Shown piece after piece: positions 14,301 to 24,208 of a stretch of DNA of 64,000 nt. Both the position numbers and the translations under genes were made by a program. The stretch lies in contig OZ035997.1 of NCBI GenBank assembly GCA_964035015.1, positions 10,753,207 through 10,817,206 on the forward strand, read 5' to 3'. The notes below the pieces were generated by a model that made no database searches, was not told the DNA's origin, and was given only the letters and a program-made list of their open reading frames with translations. How positions within the stretch are numbered: position 1 is the stretch's first letter; each line of letters starts with the position of its first letter. The stretch comes from Corallium rubrum (lineage: Eukaryota > Cnidaria > Anthozoa > Scleralcyonacea > Coralliidae).

Positions 14301-17300
14301 TAAATTTATCATCAAGAACATTCCATGCCTGAGGACCCTGACACCGAAGACTGAATTTGCCATAATTAGTTCTTACTGTATCGATATAATATGTACTTCT
14401 CGAAGCTAATCTCGTATTATAATTATGGACTGATGTTACATGTTTGAAGAAGCTATTAAATAAAGGCGGAAGGTTGTTGAAAGTCGTACATGAATAAAGC
14501 ATTGTGGAAAAATACAAGGTCAACAAATTTCAAAATATCAGGAGTTTTAAATAAGGGACTAGAATGGTCATCAAATTTAGAAAAGTAATAATTCGAACAA
14601 CTCTTTCTTGTAAGATTATAATTGGGTTAAGATTAGAAATGTAAGTGTTCCCCCACACCGTTATACTGTAAGTCAAGTATGGGTAAATCAGGCAATAATA
14701 TAGTTGAGTAGTTACATGTACATGTGACGTAACAATAACGAATTTTGGATAACACACCAATACTCCTCTTGATTTTTTTTGAAACATGTTGAATATGACT
14801 TTTCCAGTTAAGGTTACAATGTATATGGATTCCTAAGTATTTGATGCTAGTTTCTTGTTTAATTTGTATTTGATTAATAAAAAGTTTTATTGTAAATCTA
14901 ATTTTCTTTTGAGGTGGCCGGAAGATACATGTAACAAAATTTGTCTTATTAATATTCAGAGAAAGTTTATTACAATTAAACCATGAATTAATATCTGCAA
15001 TGTTATCATTAACAACATGTTCCAGGTCTGAGATGCTCTTATTAGTACAAAACAGATTGGAGTCATCAGCGAAGAGATGAAATCAAAAATTTTGTGGAAA
15101 TCGTTTAGATATAAAAGAAATAACAACGGACCGAGTACAGAACCTTGAGGAACGCCACAAGGGACAACATGCTCATCAGACGTTGAACTGCCAATAGATA
15201 CAAATTGTCTTCGATTTTCTAAATACGAAGTAATAAACCATGCAATCTTTTACTATACCCCGAATACCATAATGCTCAAGTTTAGTTATTAAGATTTTGT
15301 GGTTAACAGTGTCAAATGCTTTACTCGAATCCAAAAAAATACAAGAAAATAAGCCTTGAATTTTATCAGTAATTAATGACTGCTTGTACTGTAGAGTGCT
15401 TAGACCTGAATCCAAATTGTCCCTTATAAAGAATTTTTCTTTTCAGCTCAATATAATTGGTTAGCCTATTGTATATTAATTTTTCTAGTATTTTATTAAA
15501 GATTGAGAGCAAGGAGATCGGACGATAATTGCTGACACAAGTTTGAGAGCCTTTTTTGAATATAGGAATTACACGTGCTAATTTGAAACTTTCAGGCACC
15601 ACTCCAGTCACAAATGAACAGTTGAAAAGTATTTCTAGTGGCTTAGATAAGTGGTATATATTGAGTATTTTAAGTAATTTAATTGGTATACTAAATGGCC
15701 CAGTGGCATTTGTAGAATTTAAACTGTTAATTTCCTGTTCAATTTCATTCCTTGTAATAGGACTGAGAAAAAAGCTAGAAGTTTGAGTGGGTTCATGTAA
15801 CTTAAGGGTGAAATATTTGTACTAGGAATTGAGCTAGCAAGATGGTTTCCTATGTTAGAAATATATTCATTAAAGGTTTTTGTAATTTCTTGAACATCTA
15901 TAATTTCAGTATTATCTTTGATTAGTTTAGAGGGTGTGGTTAATTTTTTGGTTTAAGTGTAATTAGATCTTTTATTCCTCTCCAAATAGCTTTAACATTC
16001 CTATTATTTTTTGTAAAATAATTATTATAATACTTTTCCTTACTAACTTTTAATAATTTATTTAATTTATTTCTATATATTTTGTATTTATTTTTAACTA
16101 TATATTTTTAATTTTAATAGAAACCTTAATACCTTGTGTAATCCAAGGTTTAGAAAGAAATTTAATCTGCTTTTTACTGAGCTTCTTAAGAAGGGTGTGC
16201 TTATCAATAATGTGAAAAATTGTAGAATAAAATCCGTCGAAAATGATATTAACATCGCAATTATGGGGGGAAATAGTTTTCCAATTTCAGATTTTATTTC
16301 ATCAATTAAAGCACTTTCATCTAAATTTGAATAATCTCTTTTATATATCTTGAAATTTTTCGGTAATGCTTTGAGTTTATTAATGAGAAAATTACGAAGA
16401 TGATCAGAGATGTCAGAGAGAATATTACCACTTATAAAGGATAAAGGACTGGGTGGCTAATCATCCTTACTTGCAGCCAGCGTCTGAATTGCGAAGGACG
16501 CAGAGCATTAACGTGGCGGTGTCGAGGCATATCAAAGGCGCTTGAAGCAGCCGCCAACGACACAGTTCAGACCACGGATCACAGCTAAGATGTTAGGTGT
16601 TGATTTTATGGAGGGAGGAAAACCGGAGAACCCGGCGAAACACCATCGAAGCACAGGAGAGATAAACTACAACTCTACTCACATGAGTCCAAGCACGACA
16701 ATGGGGTAATTGGGGTAATTCCCAAGCGGTCACCCATCCAAGTACTAACCCCGTCTAACCGGGCTTAACTCTTTGGTGAGAGGCAGCGCGCTAACAGCAC
16801 ACGCCACCCGTGCTCCCCTATACTTAAAAGAATATTTTATCGATACGAGTTGCAGTGTGGTTAGTTATTCTTGTTGGTTTCAGGATATGTGGAGTATAAA
16901 AATAAGAACTCATGGTATTAACAAAATTCTCAGTAGGGGTATGAGATGAATAATCAATAAGGTTTATGTTAAAATCTCCCAAGATAATACAAGTTTTATT
17001 TTCCTGTTGGATTTTATCAAAGCATAGATATAAATAATTAGTAAATGAATCTAGATTGGCTCTGGGATGCCTATACAAAACACTAGATTAATTTTTGATT
17101 GGGAATTCCAATATCAACCCACAAGCCTTGGAATTCTTCTTTTGACAAACTTTAGTAATTTCTTACAATATAGTTTAAAGTTTCAGTTATACACCACCCG
17201 CATTAGTGAGGCTTGGTTGTGATACAAAATTATATCCAGGTAAATCAATATGGACTAGACAATCTTTACCAGTTTTTATTTTAGTTTCAGATAACCCTAT

Positions 17301-20300
17301 TACTGAAAATGGAAATTGAAGTTCGTCAAGGATAACGGAGAGCTTGTCAAAATTAGCAGCTAAACTTCTTATGTTGCTGTGCATGAATGAAAACAAATTG
17401 TTGGTATTTAAATTCTGAATCTCTGAACAGGCGTGAAAATCATGCGTAGAGTAATAAACAAAATTAGTGTGAAGTGGTAGTTGTGAATCGATATCTGCAT
17501 CAGAGAGATGTGAAATATGATCAAAAGTAGACAAAATATCTAAATGAAGGATTCAAGTAAGGATTCAAGCCTTGAATGGTCTAAATATTTTGGAGCGGAC
17601 AGGCTATCAGTATCTGACACGCCAGATTCTTGTGCACAGCAATTATCGTCAACAAACTCCCTGTATTTAAGGCAATCAGTCATTTGGCGCAACAATCTGA
17701 GTTGAGTTTCTTAGCAAAATCATATCATCAAATTTTAAAAAGCGGAAGATATGGAAACCACACAAACAAAGCTTCATAACAAACAAATTTAACAAATACG
17801 ACAGGTAACTAAACATTACGACAGGTAACTAAACATTACGAAATAGCTTGACTATATCCAATCAGGTTGAGAGAAGATCAATTTATTAAATGTAAATTCA
17901 GCCTTCGACTCACTTCAATCAGGATAAAGTCGAAAAAGGAAAACGAATATAACAAGCAACCTTGCCACAAGCAATCTCAAATAAAATTAAAAAATATTAG
18001 TTACGAAATTTAGATTTGTACGATATAGGTGGTGTGCAACCACAAAGATATTTACGCAATGTTGGATGATATTATAATTGCAGATGATGAAATCTTTTGA
18101 AATCGTCAACCAACATGGTGGCAATGATGTAAGATGCACACCAGCAATATTGCGTAAATTTATGAGTAATTTAATAAGACTATGTGCACACGGTAACGTT
18201 TCCGAGCGTTTTCGTATTGTTTCAAGTAATGAGCTAATTGTTCTCGATTCCCTTGAGAGCAGTAAACAATACGAAAACGCTCGGAAACGTTACCGTGTAC
18301 ACATAGCCTAAGTGAGCAATAGCAATAATTCCTATACTACGTAAGTCAATGTTTGTCATAAATTCGTAATAATATTAATTTAAATTCTAAACCATATGGT
18401 CATTCGACATGTTCAACAAGACAACTTCATCAAATCACTATTGCTTTCAATGAAAATGTTTTTTATGATCTCCTGAACATAAGGCAATAATCTTACCATC
18501 TAATGTCCACACAGTCGCGTATAAGATATTTAAAAAGTTTAAAGATCAACTGACATAAAAAAAAAACCGTCAGAAAAACGATAAATTTTACCAGAAACAG
18601 AATTAGCCAGTTTTAAATGGACGCGATTTCTCCGTTTTTTGAAGAGAATAATTCTTTTTCAAAAAACAAAACTTTGATTTTGTTAAAAAACGATATGCAC
18701 AGTAGATCAGACCCAATAAGTTTATAATTAATACCCAGTTTCGTCAATGCGACGCAATTTTTCAATTTTCTGGAAGGGAATAATCATTCTGCCCGTTATG
18801 CAGGCCAGACACCATATAAAGTTTAGAATTAATAGTCAGTTTCAATAAAGCGACGCGATTTTTCCGTTTTTGGAAGCGAATAATAAATTTTCGCCAAAAT
18901 CAGAATTTTGGACGCCATGCATAACCGGTGTTGTGCATGTCTATTGACACTTCAGGAGAAAAAAGGGTCTTGTCAAGAGAATAATTTGTCCAGCAAATAA
19001 TTTCTAAAAAAGCCATAAGAACGATAAGGTTTGGAAAAAAACAACTTAATTTACAGTACTAACTCCGTAACTCGTCACTTTTTCAATTTCTGTAATCATC
19101 ACTTTATCTCAAAACGAAATACTTCTTGGTTTACAATAATTTCTATTAAAAATAGTTAGTCATCTGTTAATACTGCGCACAGTTTGTATATTATAATCCT
19201 TCTTAATGTTGGCATTATATATAATCCTTCTTAATATTACAAAAGAGGTCAGTGACCTATAGACCTTATTCAAAAATGGCCACGGCCCACCGAATTAAAA
19301 TTCTTTTATATACATATAAATTAGCCCTTATATGAACTCGTTTTCATGTGTGAAATTCAAAATAATTTTTACTTTAAAACGAGGTCATAAGGGCTAATTT
19401 ATATGCACTTAACTTATTATTGAGTCGGTTTTCTTTGTTCTTTCGAGGGCTTTATATCGCATAAAGCCCTTGAATAATAATTAGATAAGAAATGAAGAAA
19501 AAAACTAGGAAAATCTTTGTTCAAGGTAGAAAAAAAGACAAAACTTTGTTGGAAAAAATCCTCAATAATAAATTAAGTCAGATAAATCCCTCGAACGTCG
19601 GGATTTATGCGATATAAAGCCCTCGGATGCTGCGCGTCCTCGGGTCTTTATATAGCATAAATCCCTCGTTCTCGGGATTTATCTATTACATAAAAGAATT
19701 CTAATTCGGCGGCCATTTTTGAATAAGGTCTATAGTTTTTAATATTTCTTATTGTTATATGCATGACAAAATTACTACATTCTGATTGGTTGAGAGGAGT
19801 ACAATTGTTTTATTAATTGTACTGCTCCCAAGGCCCTGGGAACGATGTTAACAATAAAATTCAAAATGGCGGCCAATTCTGCAATGGAAAGTATTCACAT
19901 TTCCAACGACTTACACTATGAACTAAAAATTCCATGTAAATATTTTGAAATGAGTACGGAGAACACCCAGAATGAAAATGTTTCTTGTCAAGTAATGAAA
20001 CAAGATGTTTTTAAAGGCGTGAATGAGTACGAAGCGTTACGCGTCGTAATTTTGGCATGCATATAATAAATGAGTAATCATATGATTTTGCTCGTACGTA
20101 CAATTAAGGATTTACACTACTCTTGATATTTGAAAATTATGCCAAATTGCGCTCGCCTAACGACTCGTGCAATTTTGGCAAAATTTTCAAATATCACTTG
20201 TAGTGTAAATCCTTAATTGTACTCGCTATCATATGATTACCTATACTAATATACTTTAGTATAACTTAAACATAAAGATCTGCAAATTAAAATTTAAGGT

Positions 20301-23300
20301 GTGTAATTTTTTGAATAATAAATATTTGATTGTTGTAATAGAAGAACATTTCACTCAGTGACATGTCTCATTGTCGTGATACAGTATCTTTGCAATCTGG
20401 AGGTGCATGAGTGTGTGCGTTATCGCATTATTCATCGCATGTTTATTTTTCTGTTCGAGTAATAGTCCTAGTCAAAAATGCCTTGACAAAGTTAAGACAT
20501 GGAGGAAAACAATAGTTCACTCAAGTCCCGTGTTCATATTTTGTTCCAGTGAACACATTATTAAATATTTATAGATCATTGATCTTCCCCTACTTGTCTT
20601 ATGGTATAAATGTATGGCGGCAAGCTTCTCAGACACACCTAAACAAAATTTTGAAATTACAAAAACGTGTCATTTGCCTTATTTATTTTGCACACCACAG
20701 ATCTCACGCTGTTCCCCTTTTTATTTCTTCAAATATTTTACCATTGAATATGCTTTATTTTAATGAAGTGGCTATAGTTCCGGTAAGCGGAACTCGTTCA
20801 AGAAAAACTAAAGGTCCGGCAATCGTTTCCAGCACCAGCGCAGCCAGATTCCGATTAAACGTAACTGTCGTAACACGTCTTTGATATCAGGGTAATCTTT
20901 CCTAGTTTTCGATTCACTCAGCTCAGCAGATCACACATTCAATGACAGTATTTGAGTATACACTGGTTGACACAGCTCAGCTTCTTTTACGTTATGAGAA
21001 TGTTTTAATTCATGTATAGTATAACCTTGAACCAAAGGTAAAACCTTACACATTACACATTACACATTACAGGAGCCAACTGACCTAACTCGTGTCACGA
21101 AATTCTCTTATCGGTCGGTGGTCAAAACAATAGTACGATTTTACTGTTTACCATGGGTTACATGGGAAGCGTAATGCATGGTTTGCCTTAATTTGTCTCA
21201 TTCCGTCTACATATACAGTATATAAAAGAAAGGGTTTACCAAGAGGTTTCTAAACTGATGAGATAGAGTAAACGTCGAATGTAAAACTTAAGATAGACTG
21301 CTGCATTGGCAGTGTTTTCGATATAACAATAGCAAAGCAACAACCTTTGTGAACTGCCAAGACTTTAGTAAAGAAATGCTGACGTTTTGAGCGGCTGATA
21401 GTTGCTAGTGGTCAGTGATAGAACAGAAATTCGTCACGTCCCACTCAGCGGTCTCGCTACTTTCAGGCCGCGCTGATACTGGAACCGATTGCCGGACCTT
21501 TAGTTTTTCTTGAACGAGTTCCGGTTGCCGGACCTATAGCCACTTCGTTATTTTAATTTTTAAATCAATTTCAATTTTAATGCACGACGTATTTAATAAA
21601 TTCACTCCACGCACCATTTCAAGTTTATTTATATGCTCAAACGAGATCCATGCATATTATACCAGATTCTCTTCATCTGGTAATTACTATATTTAACAAT
21701 CAAGATCAAATCAGCTAAAAAAGTCTTTTTCAAGACAGGGAGCCAAAATATGGAATGGTATTCTACTTGAAATATGAAAACTATCTAAGAATTGTTTAAA
21801 GAAAAAAATGCAAGATACTCTACTTCGAATTTTGCATGAGGAGGATACTTATGTTGATAAGCCAACAATAATGAATAAGATTAATACCAAATAGTTTGAT
21901 TGCTCTGGAAACTTTTTTTCTTTCATATTCCATCTGATACAATCTCTCATTTATTTAAATACAAATTTCTCTTATTAGGAAGTTGCAATCTAATTTAAGC
22001 ACTGTGGGAGGTGGCTGTATTTCACTGCTTGTGGTCTCGGGTGTTCACTGCCTTCTCTCACCTGACTATGTGCTAAACGTTGTCTATGTAGTTCTTTTGT
22101 TCTTAATCAAATAAGCACTCTAAAATTTATTTAATATTCTCCCTCTACCCACCTAGATTAGCTTTTGCTGCATGTATCTGCGGGATAGTGTTATTTTGTA
22201 AATTGTTTGTATACAATCAATAAAATAGTGTGAACCACTGTGTGAACTACTGTGCCTGTCACTTATTTCATAAACTTGTGTGAATCAGGTTTTACCGTTT
22301 TAGAGTGTCTACTTTGCAAGTGTTTCATAATCACAACATACATGTATTTCTTGAGCAACTGCATCATGGGTCAACATTGTCTCCAAGATCACATCATGAT
22401 CAACCTCAACTGCAGATAAGAAAAGGTTTACTCAAATGAAGCCGAGTAGATGTAATGTAGTTTTCTTTATTTCTAAAATATATTAATATTAAAGGTGCTG
22501 TCCAGTCCATTTTGCACATGATCCACCATCCTTGTTATAGAGGACACTCAGACATGACATTCATAGATAATTACATGAAGTATGGCAGAAAACCAAGTGA
22601 TTCGGTGAGGATATCTCTTTGCATTTCTTCTAACATCAGTTTCTACATGTGCAGAATGGACTGGAGGGCACCTTTACATATCAAAATTTCACCGTCTGTC
22701 ACAGACATTCACAAGAAAAGCAATGACATTTATATACATGCAGTATAAAACATTTTAATGCACCAGCCAATATAAACCCCCATTGAGTGTTTTATCGTTC
22801 TTTACCCATGGGACCGGGGTACAATCCTAGAAGAAAGAAAACTGGAAACTAAATTAAAATCATCAGGCTGGCAAAATATTAGCATTTTTAGCTGGTTAAT
22901 TGTCATGTACAAGTTCAAATCTGATTTAAATCCAATGCAACTAATAATCTGTGATTCAAATTAGTCATCATGATTGTATAAATATGTACAGGTACAGGTA
23001 CTGTACATGTAATTACCTAATTGCCTGACTACACAAAATTGAGTGTAGAGTTTTGGGAAAAAATTTTTAACGAATGTGGCATAGTGGGAAGTATGATGAA
23101 AAGTTTGTAGAATACTGTATATAATATGTTAGTAGTGTACACTACTGTATAATTGTTCTTTTTGTTTTGATATGGAAAAAAATTAACAAAAAAATTATAA
23201 CTCAATCTCATGTAAATTTTGAGCATTTGTGAAACACCTAACAATGACTTCCAAGGGGACCTTCAAGAGCTTTATTGCACAACAAGAGTGAGGGATTTTC

Positions 23301-24064
23301 CTTGCAGCAAGTCCCTGGTGGCAAGGTCCGCAGCACTTTTCCCCAGTTTTAAAATTCAAGTCCCCACTTATACGCAGCCTGGGGTGCAGAGGTTTACATT
23401 TCAAGACTGGAATTGTATCAATAATAATGTATACCACAACCCTGTGCCTGGGGCATGTACAATGTAATACTCCACCCTCACTACCATGCTACAGTCTTGC
23501 ACACAAAAAGCCCTGCCAAATTAATATCAACATTTTGTAAGGGAGGTATAGGAGCTGAATAAAGAAGATTTTAACAAGCCAAGGCAAGTGTCCCACAATA
23601 ATTAGCCAAACATCCTTGATTATGATTGCAATACATTTTATGCACTTTTAATATACATTCTTCTGACAAAGAGGAACAGGAACTCGAGTGCTTTAAAGAA
23701 TAGGAAAAACAACTAAAAACAAATGGTCAAAAACCACACGCTTACTTTCAGCACTATAAACACTTGCTAGTTGATGGGAATGATGGCACATGTACGCATG
23801 TGCATTTTAACCTAAGATAATCCCAAGACATTTAAGCAAATAATGTCTTCTAAAAATATATTTTTGCTTACCCAGTTCATCCTCTGAGTCATCGGAAATT
23901 TCTTCAACCAATTTCTCGTCTTCTAAATCATATTCTGTCCTTGAATCTGACTTCTCAGTGACTATGTTCGATACGACTCCAAGAGTTTGTCGAATAAGCT
24001 CAATTTCTTTAACTAAACTATCTCTATCAACGTCACCTAACTTTGTACCTTCTGATCCTTCCAT
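150..24064 (-). CDS. SNAPC4: SNAPC4-like protein (SNAPc large subunit), N-terminal 437 residues, gene runs off left edge
   Basis: Eight minus-strand exons: 24064-23872, 10987-10926, 10578-9940, 7019-6957, 5257-5150, 3107-3029, 1664-1583, 236-150. All have GT..AG boundaries and all phases join without a stop. From known family knowledge, SNAPC4 is the largest SNAPc subunit; SNAPc binds the proximal sequence element of snRNA promoters in the nucleus and serves Pol II and Pol III. The match rests on the conserved N-terminal blocks: [20 protein letters not shown], the NPYFKDK block followed by GPPDNEDTK across an intron, [21 protein letters not shown], and [11 protein letters not shown]. In the family these precede the Myb repeats, which must lie left of position 150. 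An acidic, poorly conserved insert (exon 3, 213 residues) fills the N-terminus. The start is the ATG at 24064. Introns are loaded with transposons; intron 1 is 12.9 kb. I am confident of the gene model and fairly sure of the orthology, which is recognised from memory rather than aligned. Confidence 0.85.
257..1582. other. Intron sequence apart from SINE copy 1
   Basis: Besides the SINE at 425-756 and a single CTCTGGGAACGAGATTG MITE end at 1141, nothing recognisable. Confidence 0.5.
425..756 (+). mobile_element. 5S rRNA-derived SINE, copy 1
   Basis: Starts GAGCACGGGTGGCGTGTGCT as in the copy at 16433-16818 and shares the TCTCCGGTTTTCCTCCCTC body and AGTAAGGATGATTAG tail. The middle of the 5S-like head, including the promoter core, is deleted, so this copy should be transcriptionally dead. 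It lies in the intron between exons 8 and 7 of the SNAPC4-like gene. Confidence 0.8.
1583..1664 (-). CDS. SNAPC4: SNAPC4-like exon 7
   Basis: 82 nt after acceptor TTTCGTTTTTAG; encodes (W)[20 protein letters not shown] then LTPLLQ(R). Donor GTACTG is weak but in the right phase for exon 8. Confidence 0.8.
2655..2805. repeat. Cluster of GCTACTTTCGGG boxes
   Basis: Six variants of CGCTACTTTCGGG with poly-G, related to 48667-48956 but without its ends. The 72-aa open frame across it (2587-2805) is a by-product. Confidence 0.7.
3029..3107 (-). CDS. SNAPC4: SNAPC4-like exon 6
   Basis: 79 nt, [20 protein letters not shown] then EKASKP, leaving one T. Acceptor TTTTGTAG, donor GTAAGT. The T joins GG of exon 7 to give the expected tryptophan. 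Reading through the donor in the same frame soon meets a stop. Confidence 0.85.
3290..3410. repeat. Dispersed repeat, second copy of the 52790 family
   Basis: Carries TTGGTGGGTTGCAATCAAT, CAGCGGCCATGTTGGT and the inverted ACCAACATGGCCCCCATGAC. Lies in the SNAPC4-like intron between exons 6 and 5. Confidence 0.65.
3834..4886. mobile_element. Region bounded by GGTCCGTAT hairpins, with a 39-codon frame inside
   Basis: Hairpin 3834-3934 (arms GGTCCGTATAGAGAAATATT) and a second GCGGTCCGTACGGGC..ATACGGACCGC near 4813-4846. Between them ATG 4247 to TAA 4366 reads [20 protein letters not shown].. Nothing else coding. Confidence 0.55.
5150..5257 (-). CDS. SNAPC4: SNAPC4-like exon 5
   Basis: 108 nt, phase 0, 36 residues ending [14 protein letters not shown]; the PYFKDK motif is a family landmark. 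Acceptor TTTTCTAG, donor GTAAGT. Confidence 0.85.
5321..5400 (+). repeat. (TCTG)n microsatellite
   Basis: 20 units, 64 bp upstream of SNAPC4-like exon 5 on the minus strand. Confidence 0.95.
5655..6753. mobile_element. Mutator-like non-autonomous element with perfect 9-bp target duplication
   Basis: 1099 bp. Inverted termini AACACCGCTGCCAAACG, extending to a GCGCATGCG motif, flanked by AACAAAGTC at 5646-5654 and 6754-6762 (9/9). A 9-bp duplication is typical of Mutator/MULE elements. Inside are only short minus-strand reading frames (6449-6089), without a recognisable transposase. It lies in the intron between exons 5 and 4 of the SNAPC4-like gene. Confidence 0.85.
6957..7019 (-). CDS. SNAPC4: SNAPC4-like exon 4 (coiled coil)
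   Basis: 63 nt, phase 0 at both ends, [20 protein letters not shown] plus Q. Acceptor CAACTAG, donor GTAAGA. Heptad-like; continues the conserved block from exon 3. Confidence 0.8.
7980..8259. mobile_element. MITE, ATGGTCCCTAG ends, with AGTGAAAC duplication
   Basis: About 280 bp. Left end ATGGTCCCTAGAATTATATT, right end AATTTATTTCTAGGGACTAT(G). Direct repeat AGTGAAAC at 7972-7979 and 8260-8267. A solitary end CCGCGTTTCCAGACAATATA is at 56097. Interior holds two GGTGCACAA boxes. Confidence 0.75.
9577..9879. mobile_element. MITE built of TTGCAACTTGCAA repeats
   Basis: About 300 bp. Ends AAGACCATGTTACACGAGGC and CTCGTGTGACATGGCCTT; the interior is repeated TTGCAACTTGCAACGCAA in both directions. 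It ends 60 bp from SNAPC4-like exon 3. Target duplication unclear. Confidence 0.75.
9940..10578 (-). CDS. SNAPC4: SNAPC4-like exon 3 (acidic linker)
   Basis: 639 nt, 213 residues, open throughout, rich in S/T/E/D/Q. It starts [20 protein letters not shown] and ends in [11 protein letters not shown], where family conservation begins. Acceptor CTCTTTAG sits just after a (CTT)n tract; donor GTATGTAC. Most of it looks disordered. Confidence 0.8.
10680..10910 (+). repeat. GA-rich (GGAAAGAA-like) tract
   Basis: Purine-rich low-complexity intron sequence between SNAPC4-like exons 2 and 3. Gives spurious Phe/Ser-rich and Lys/Glu-rich frames. Confidence 0.85.
10926..10987 (-). CDS. SNAPC4: SNAPC4-like exon 2
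   Basis: 62 nt between acceptor TTTTCTAG and donor GTATGTG, encoding [20 protein letters not shown]. Links exon 1 to exon 3 in phase. Lies across 12.9 kb of repeat-filled intron from exon 1. Confidence 0.7.
11267..11362 (+). repeat. (CAA)n microsatellite, LINE tail
   Basis: 32 units; reads (TTG)n on the LINE strand right after AATAAACTTG, consistent with a LINE 3' tail. Confidence 0.9.
11507..14170 (-). mobile_element. hAT DNA transposon, apparently full length and intact
   Basis: 2664 bp. Terminal inverted repeats TAGGGTGAGGCGGTT at both ends, followed by CCGAAAA-rich subterminal repeats. Target-site duplication of 8 bp with one mismatch: gtatattc (11499-11506) and ctatattc (14171-14178). 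It carries one transposase gene on the minus strand with no stops or frameshifts. It sits inside the 3' region of the LINE at 11267-17720. Confidence 0.9.
11795..13794 (-). CDS. hAT transposase with BED zinc finger (ZBED-like), 609 aa, one intron
   Basis: Two exons: 13794-12823 (324 residues) and 12652-11795 (285 residues). The 170-bp intron has GTGGGT..TTTTAG and phase 0, joining NLSS to MCPTRWGS, which rebuilds the usual hAT xPTRWxS motif. Cut-and-paste transposase acting in the nucleus on its own ends. BED finger C22-x2-C25-x16-H42-x4-H47. RNase H-fold acids: D177 (TTDMWSS), D244 (TTDNGSN), the C263-x2-H266 motif (CFGH), and E577 in [12 protein letters not shown]. The C-terminal dimerisation block has W548/W549. 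An Asp/Glu- and Lys-rich insert lies near residues 484-514. The start is the ATG at 13794; an upstream TTG in frame is not used. Could also be a domesticated ZBED gene, but the flanking TIRs argue for a live or recent transposon. Confidence 0.9.
14239..16420 (-). pseudogene. LINE reverse transcriptase remnant
   Basis: Minus-strand pieces in order: [20 protein letters not shown] and [20 protein letters not shown] (15611-15366), [15 protein letters not shown] (15415-15176), [12 protein letters not shown] near 15150, FADDSNL near 15070 (catalytic box), then [17 protein letters not shown] (14787-14530) and a conserved C-terminus ending [13 protein letters not shown] (14526-14239). Several frameshifts separate them. 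Confidence 0.88.
16433..16818 (-). mobile_element. 5S rRNA-derived SINE, copy 2, inserted in the LINE
   Basis: Read on the minus strand, the head is 5S-like: AAGCCCGGTTAGACGGGGTT then AGTACTTGGATGGGTGACC, the 5S internal promoter region. The body contains TCTCCGGTTTTCCTCCCTCC and the tail AAGGATGATTAGCCACCC. It interrupts the LINE between its endonuclease and reverse transcriptase parts. It shares its whole body with the copy at 425-756. Confidence 0.85.
16824..17534 (-). pseudogene. LINE endonuclease domain remnant
   Basis: Minus-strand fragments [27 protein letters not shown] and [13 protein letters not shown] are the N, E and GDFN boxes of an apurinic-type LINE endonuclease. The two pieces (17534-17187 and 17078-16824) are separated by frame breaks. 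Sequence just upstream (to ~17720) continues an open frame that may be the ORF start. Confidence 0.85.
18172..18312. mobile_element. Short MITE, TAAGACTATGTG ends
   Basis: About 137 bp; arms AACGTTTCCGAGCGTTTTCG with the outer CTATGTGCACACGGT and complements. Arms span most of the element. Confidence 0.75.
19257..19735. mobile_element. Foldback element with internal repeated ATAAAGCCCT/ATAAATCCCT boxes
   Basis: 479 bp, inverted ends CTATAGACCTTATTCAAAAA and complement. The interior has further inverted pairs around TTAGCCCTTATATGA and ATCGCATAAAGCCCTTG. No coding. Confidence 0.8.
19760..20260. mobile_element. Foldback-like region with a short ATG-initiated frame
   Basis: Hairpin arms TACAATTAAGGATTTACACTAC at 20099 and complement at 20202. 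Upstream lies AGTACAATTGTTTTATTAATTGTACT. An open frame from ATG 19866 (AAAATGGCGGCC) to 20066 reads [14 protein letters not shown]..; function unknown. Confidence 0.55.
20545..22230 (+). mobile_element. Third LINE, 3' fragment on plus strand, split by an inverted-repeat element
   Basis: C-terminal reverse transcriptase part: [20 protein letters not shown] (20570 on), then after the insertion [20 protein letters not shown] (from ~21575) and RQGAKIWNG. The probable 3' untranslated part runs to about 22230 (CAATCAATAAAATAGTG). Stops are present. Confidence 0.75.
20763..21547. mobile_element. 785-bp inverted-repeat DNA element in the third LINE
   Basis: Inverted ends of about 55 bp containing GAAGTGGCTATAG, TCCGG and AACTCGTTCAAGAAAAACTA, flanked by direct repeat TTATTTTA at 20755-20762 and 21548-21555. 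No transposase. The LINE protein resumes on the far side. Confidence 0.8.
21960..23800. other. Intron 1 of the SNAPC4-like gene, nothing recognised past ~22230
   Basis: After the LINE tail I see no coding motif, long inverted repeat or tandem array. Short open frames here lack splice or family support. Confidence 0.5.
23872..24064 (-). CDS. SNAPC4: SNAPC4-like exon 1
   Basis: Encodes residues 1-64 plus one base (start [10 protein letters not shown], ending in an acidic [10 protein letters not shown] stretch). Donor GTAAGC follows at 23871. Its phase (1 nt over) matches exon 2, which supplies CC to make an alanine codon. Confidence 0.8.
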
Positions 24065-24208
24065 ACAAACAAAGAATCCCAGAATGAAGGTAAATTAAAG
24101 GAGAATAATACACTAAAACTAAACAACTACGTCGAGTTTACGTCCACATTGCCGTCCCACATTTTCAACGTTCGTTTCTTTGGACCATCAACCATGTAAC
24201 CACGCTTT

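Larger units (their letters stand above)
11267..17720 (-). mobile_element. CR1/L2-type LINE, decayed, split by a hAT element and a SINE
   Basis: Non-LTR retrotransposon on the minus strand. Endonuclease pieces lie at 17534-16824 and reverse transcriptase at 16420-14239, with the 3' part resuming after the hAT element at 11498 and ending in a (TTG)n tail (plus-strand (CAA)n, 11267-11362). Frameshifts and stops make it inactive. Clade assignment is from motif style only. The tail assignment across the hAT insertion is an inference. Confidence 0.75.
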
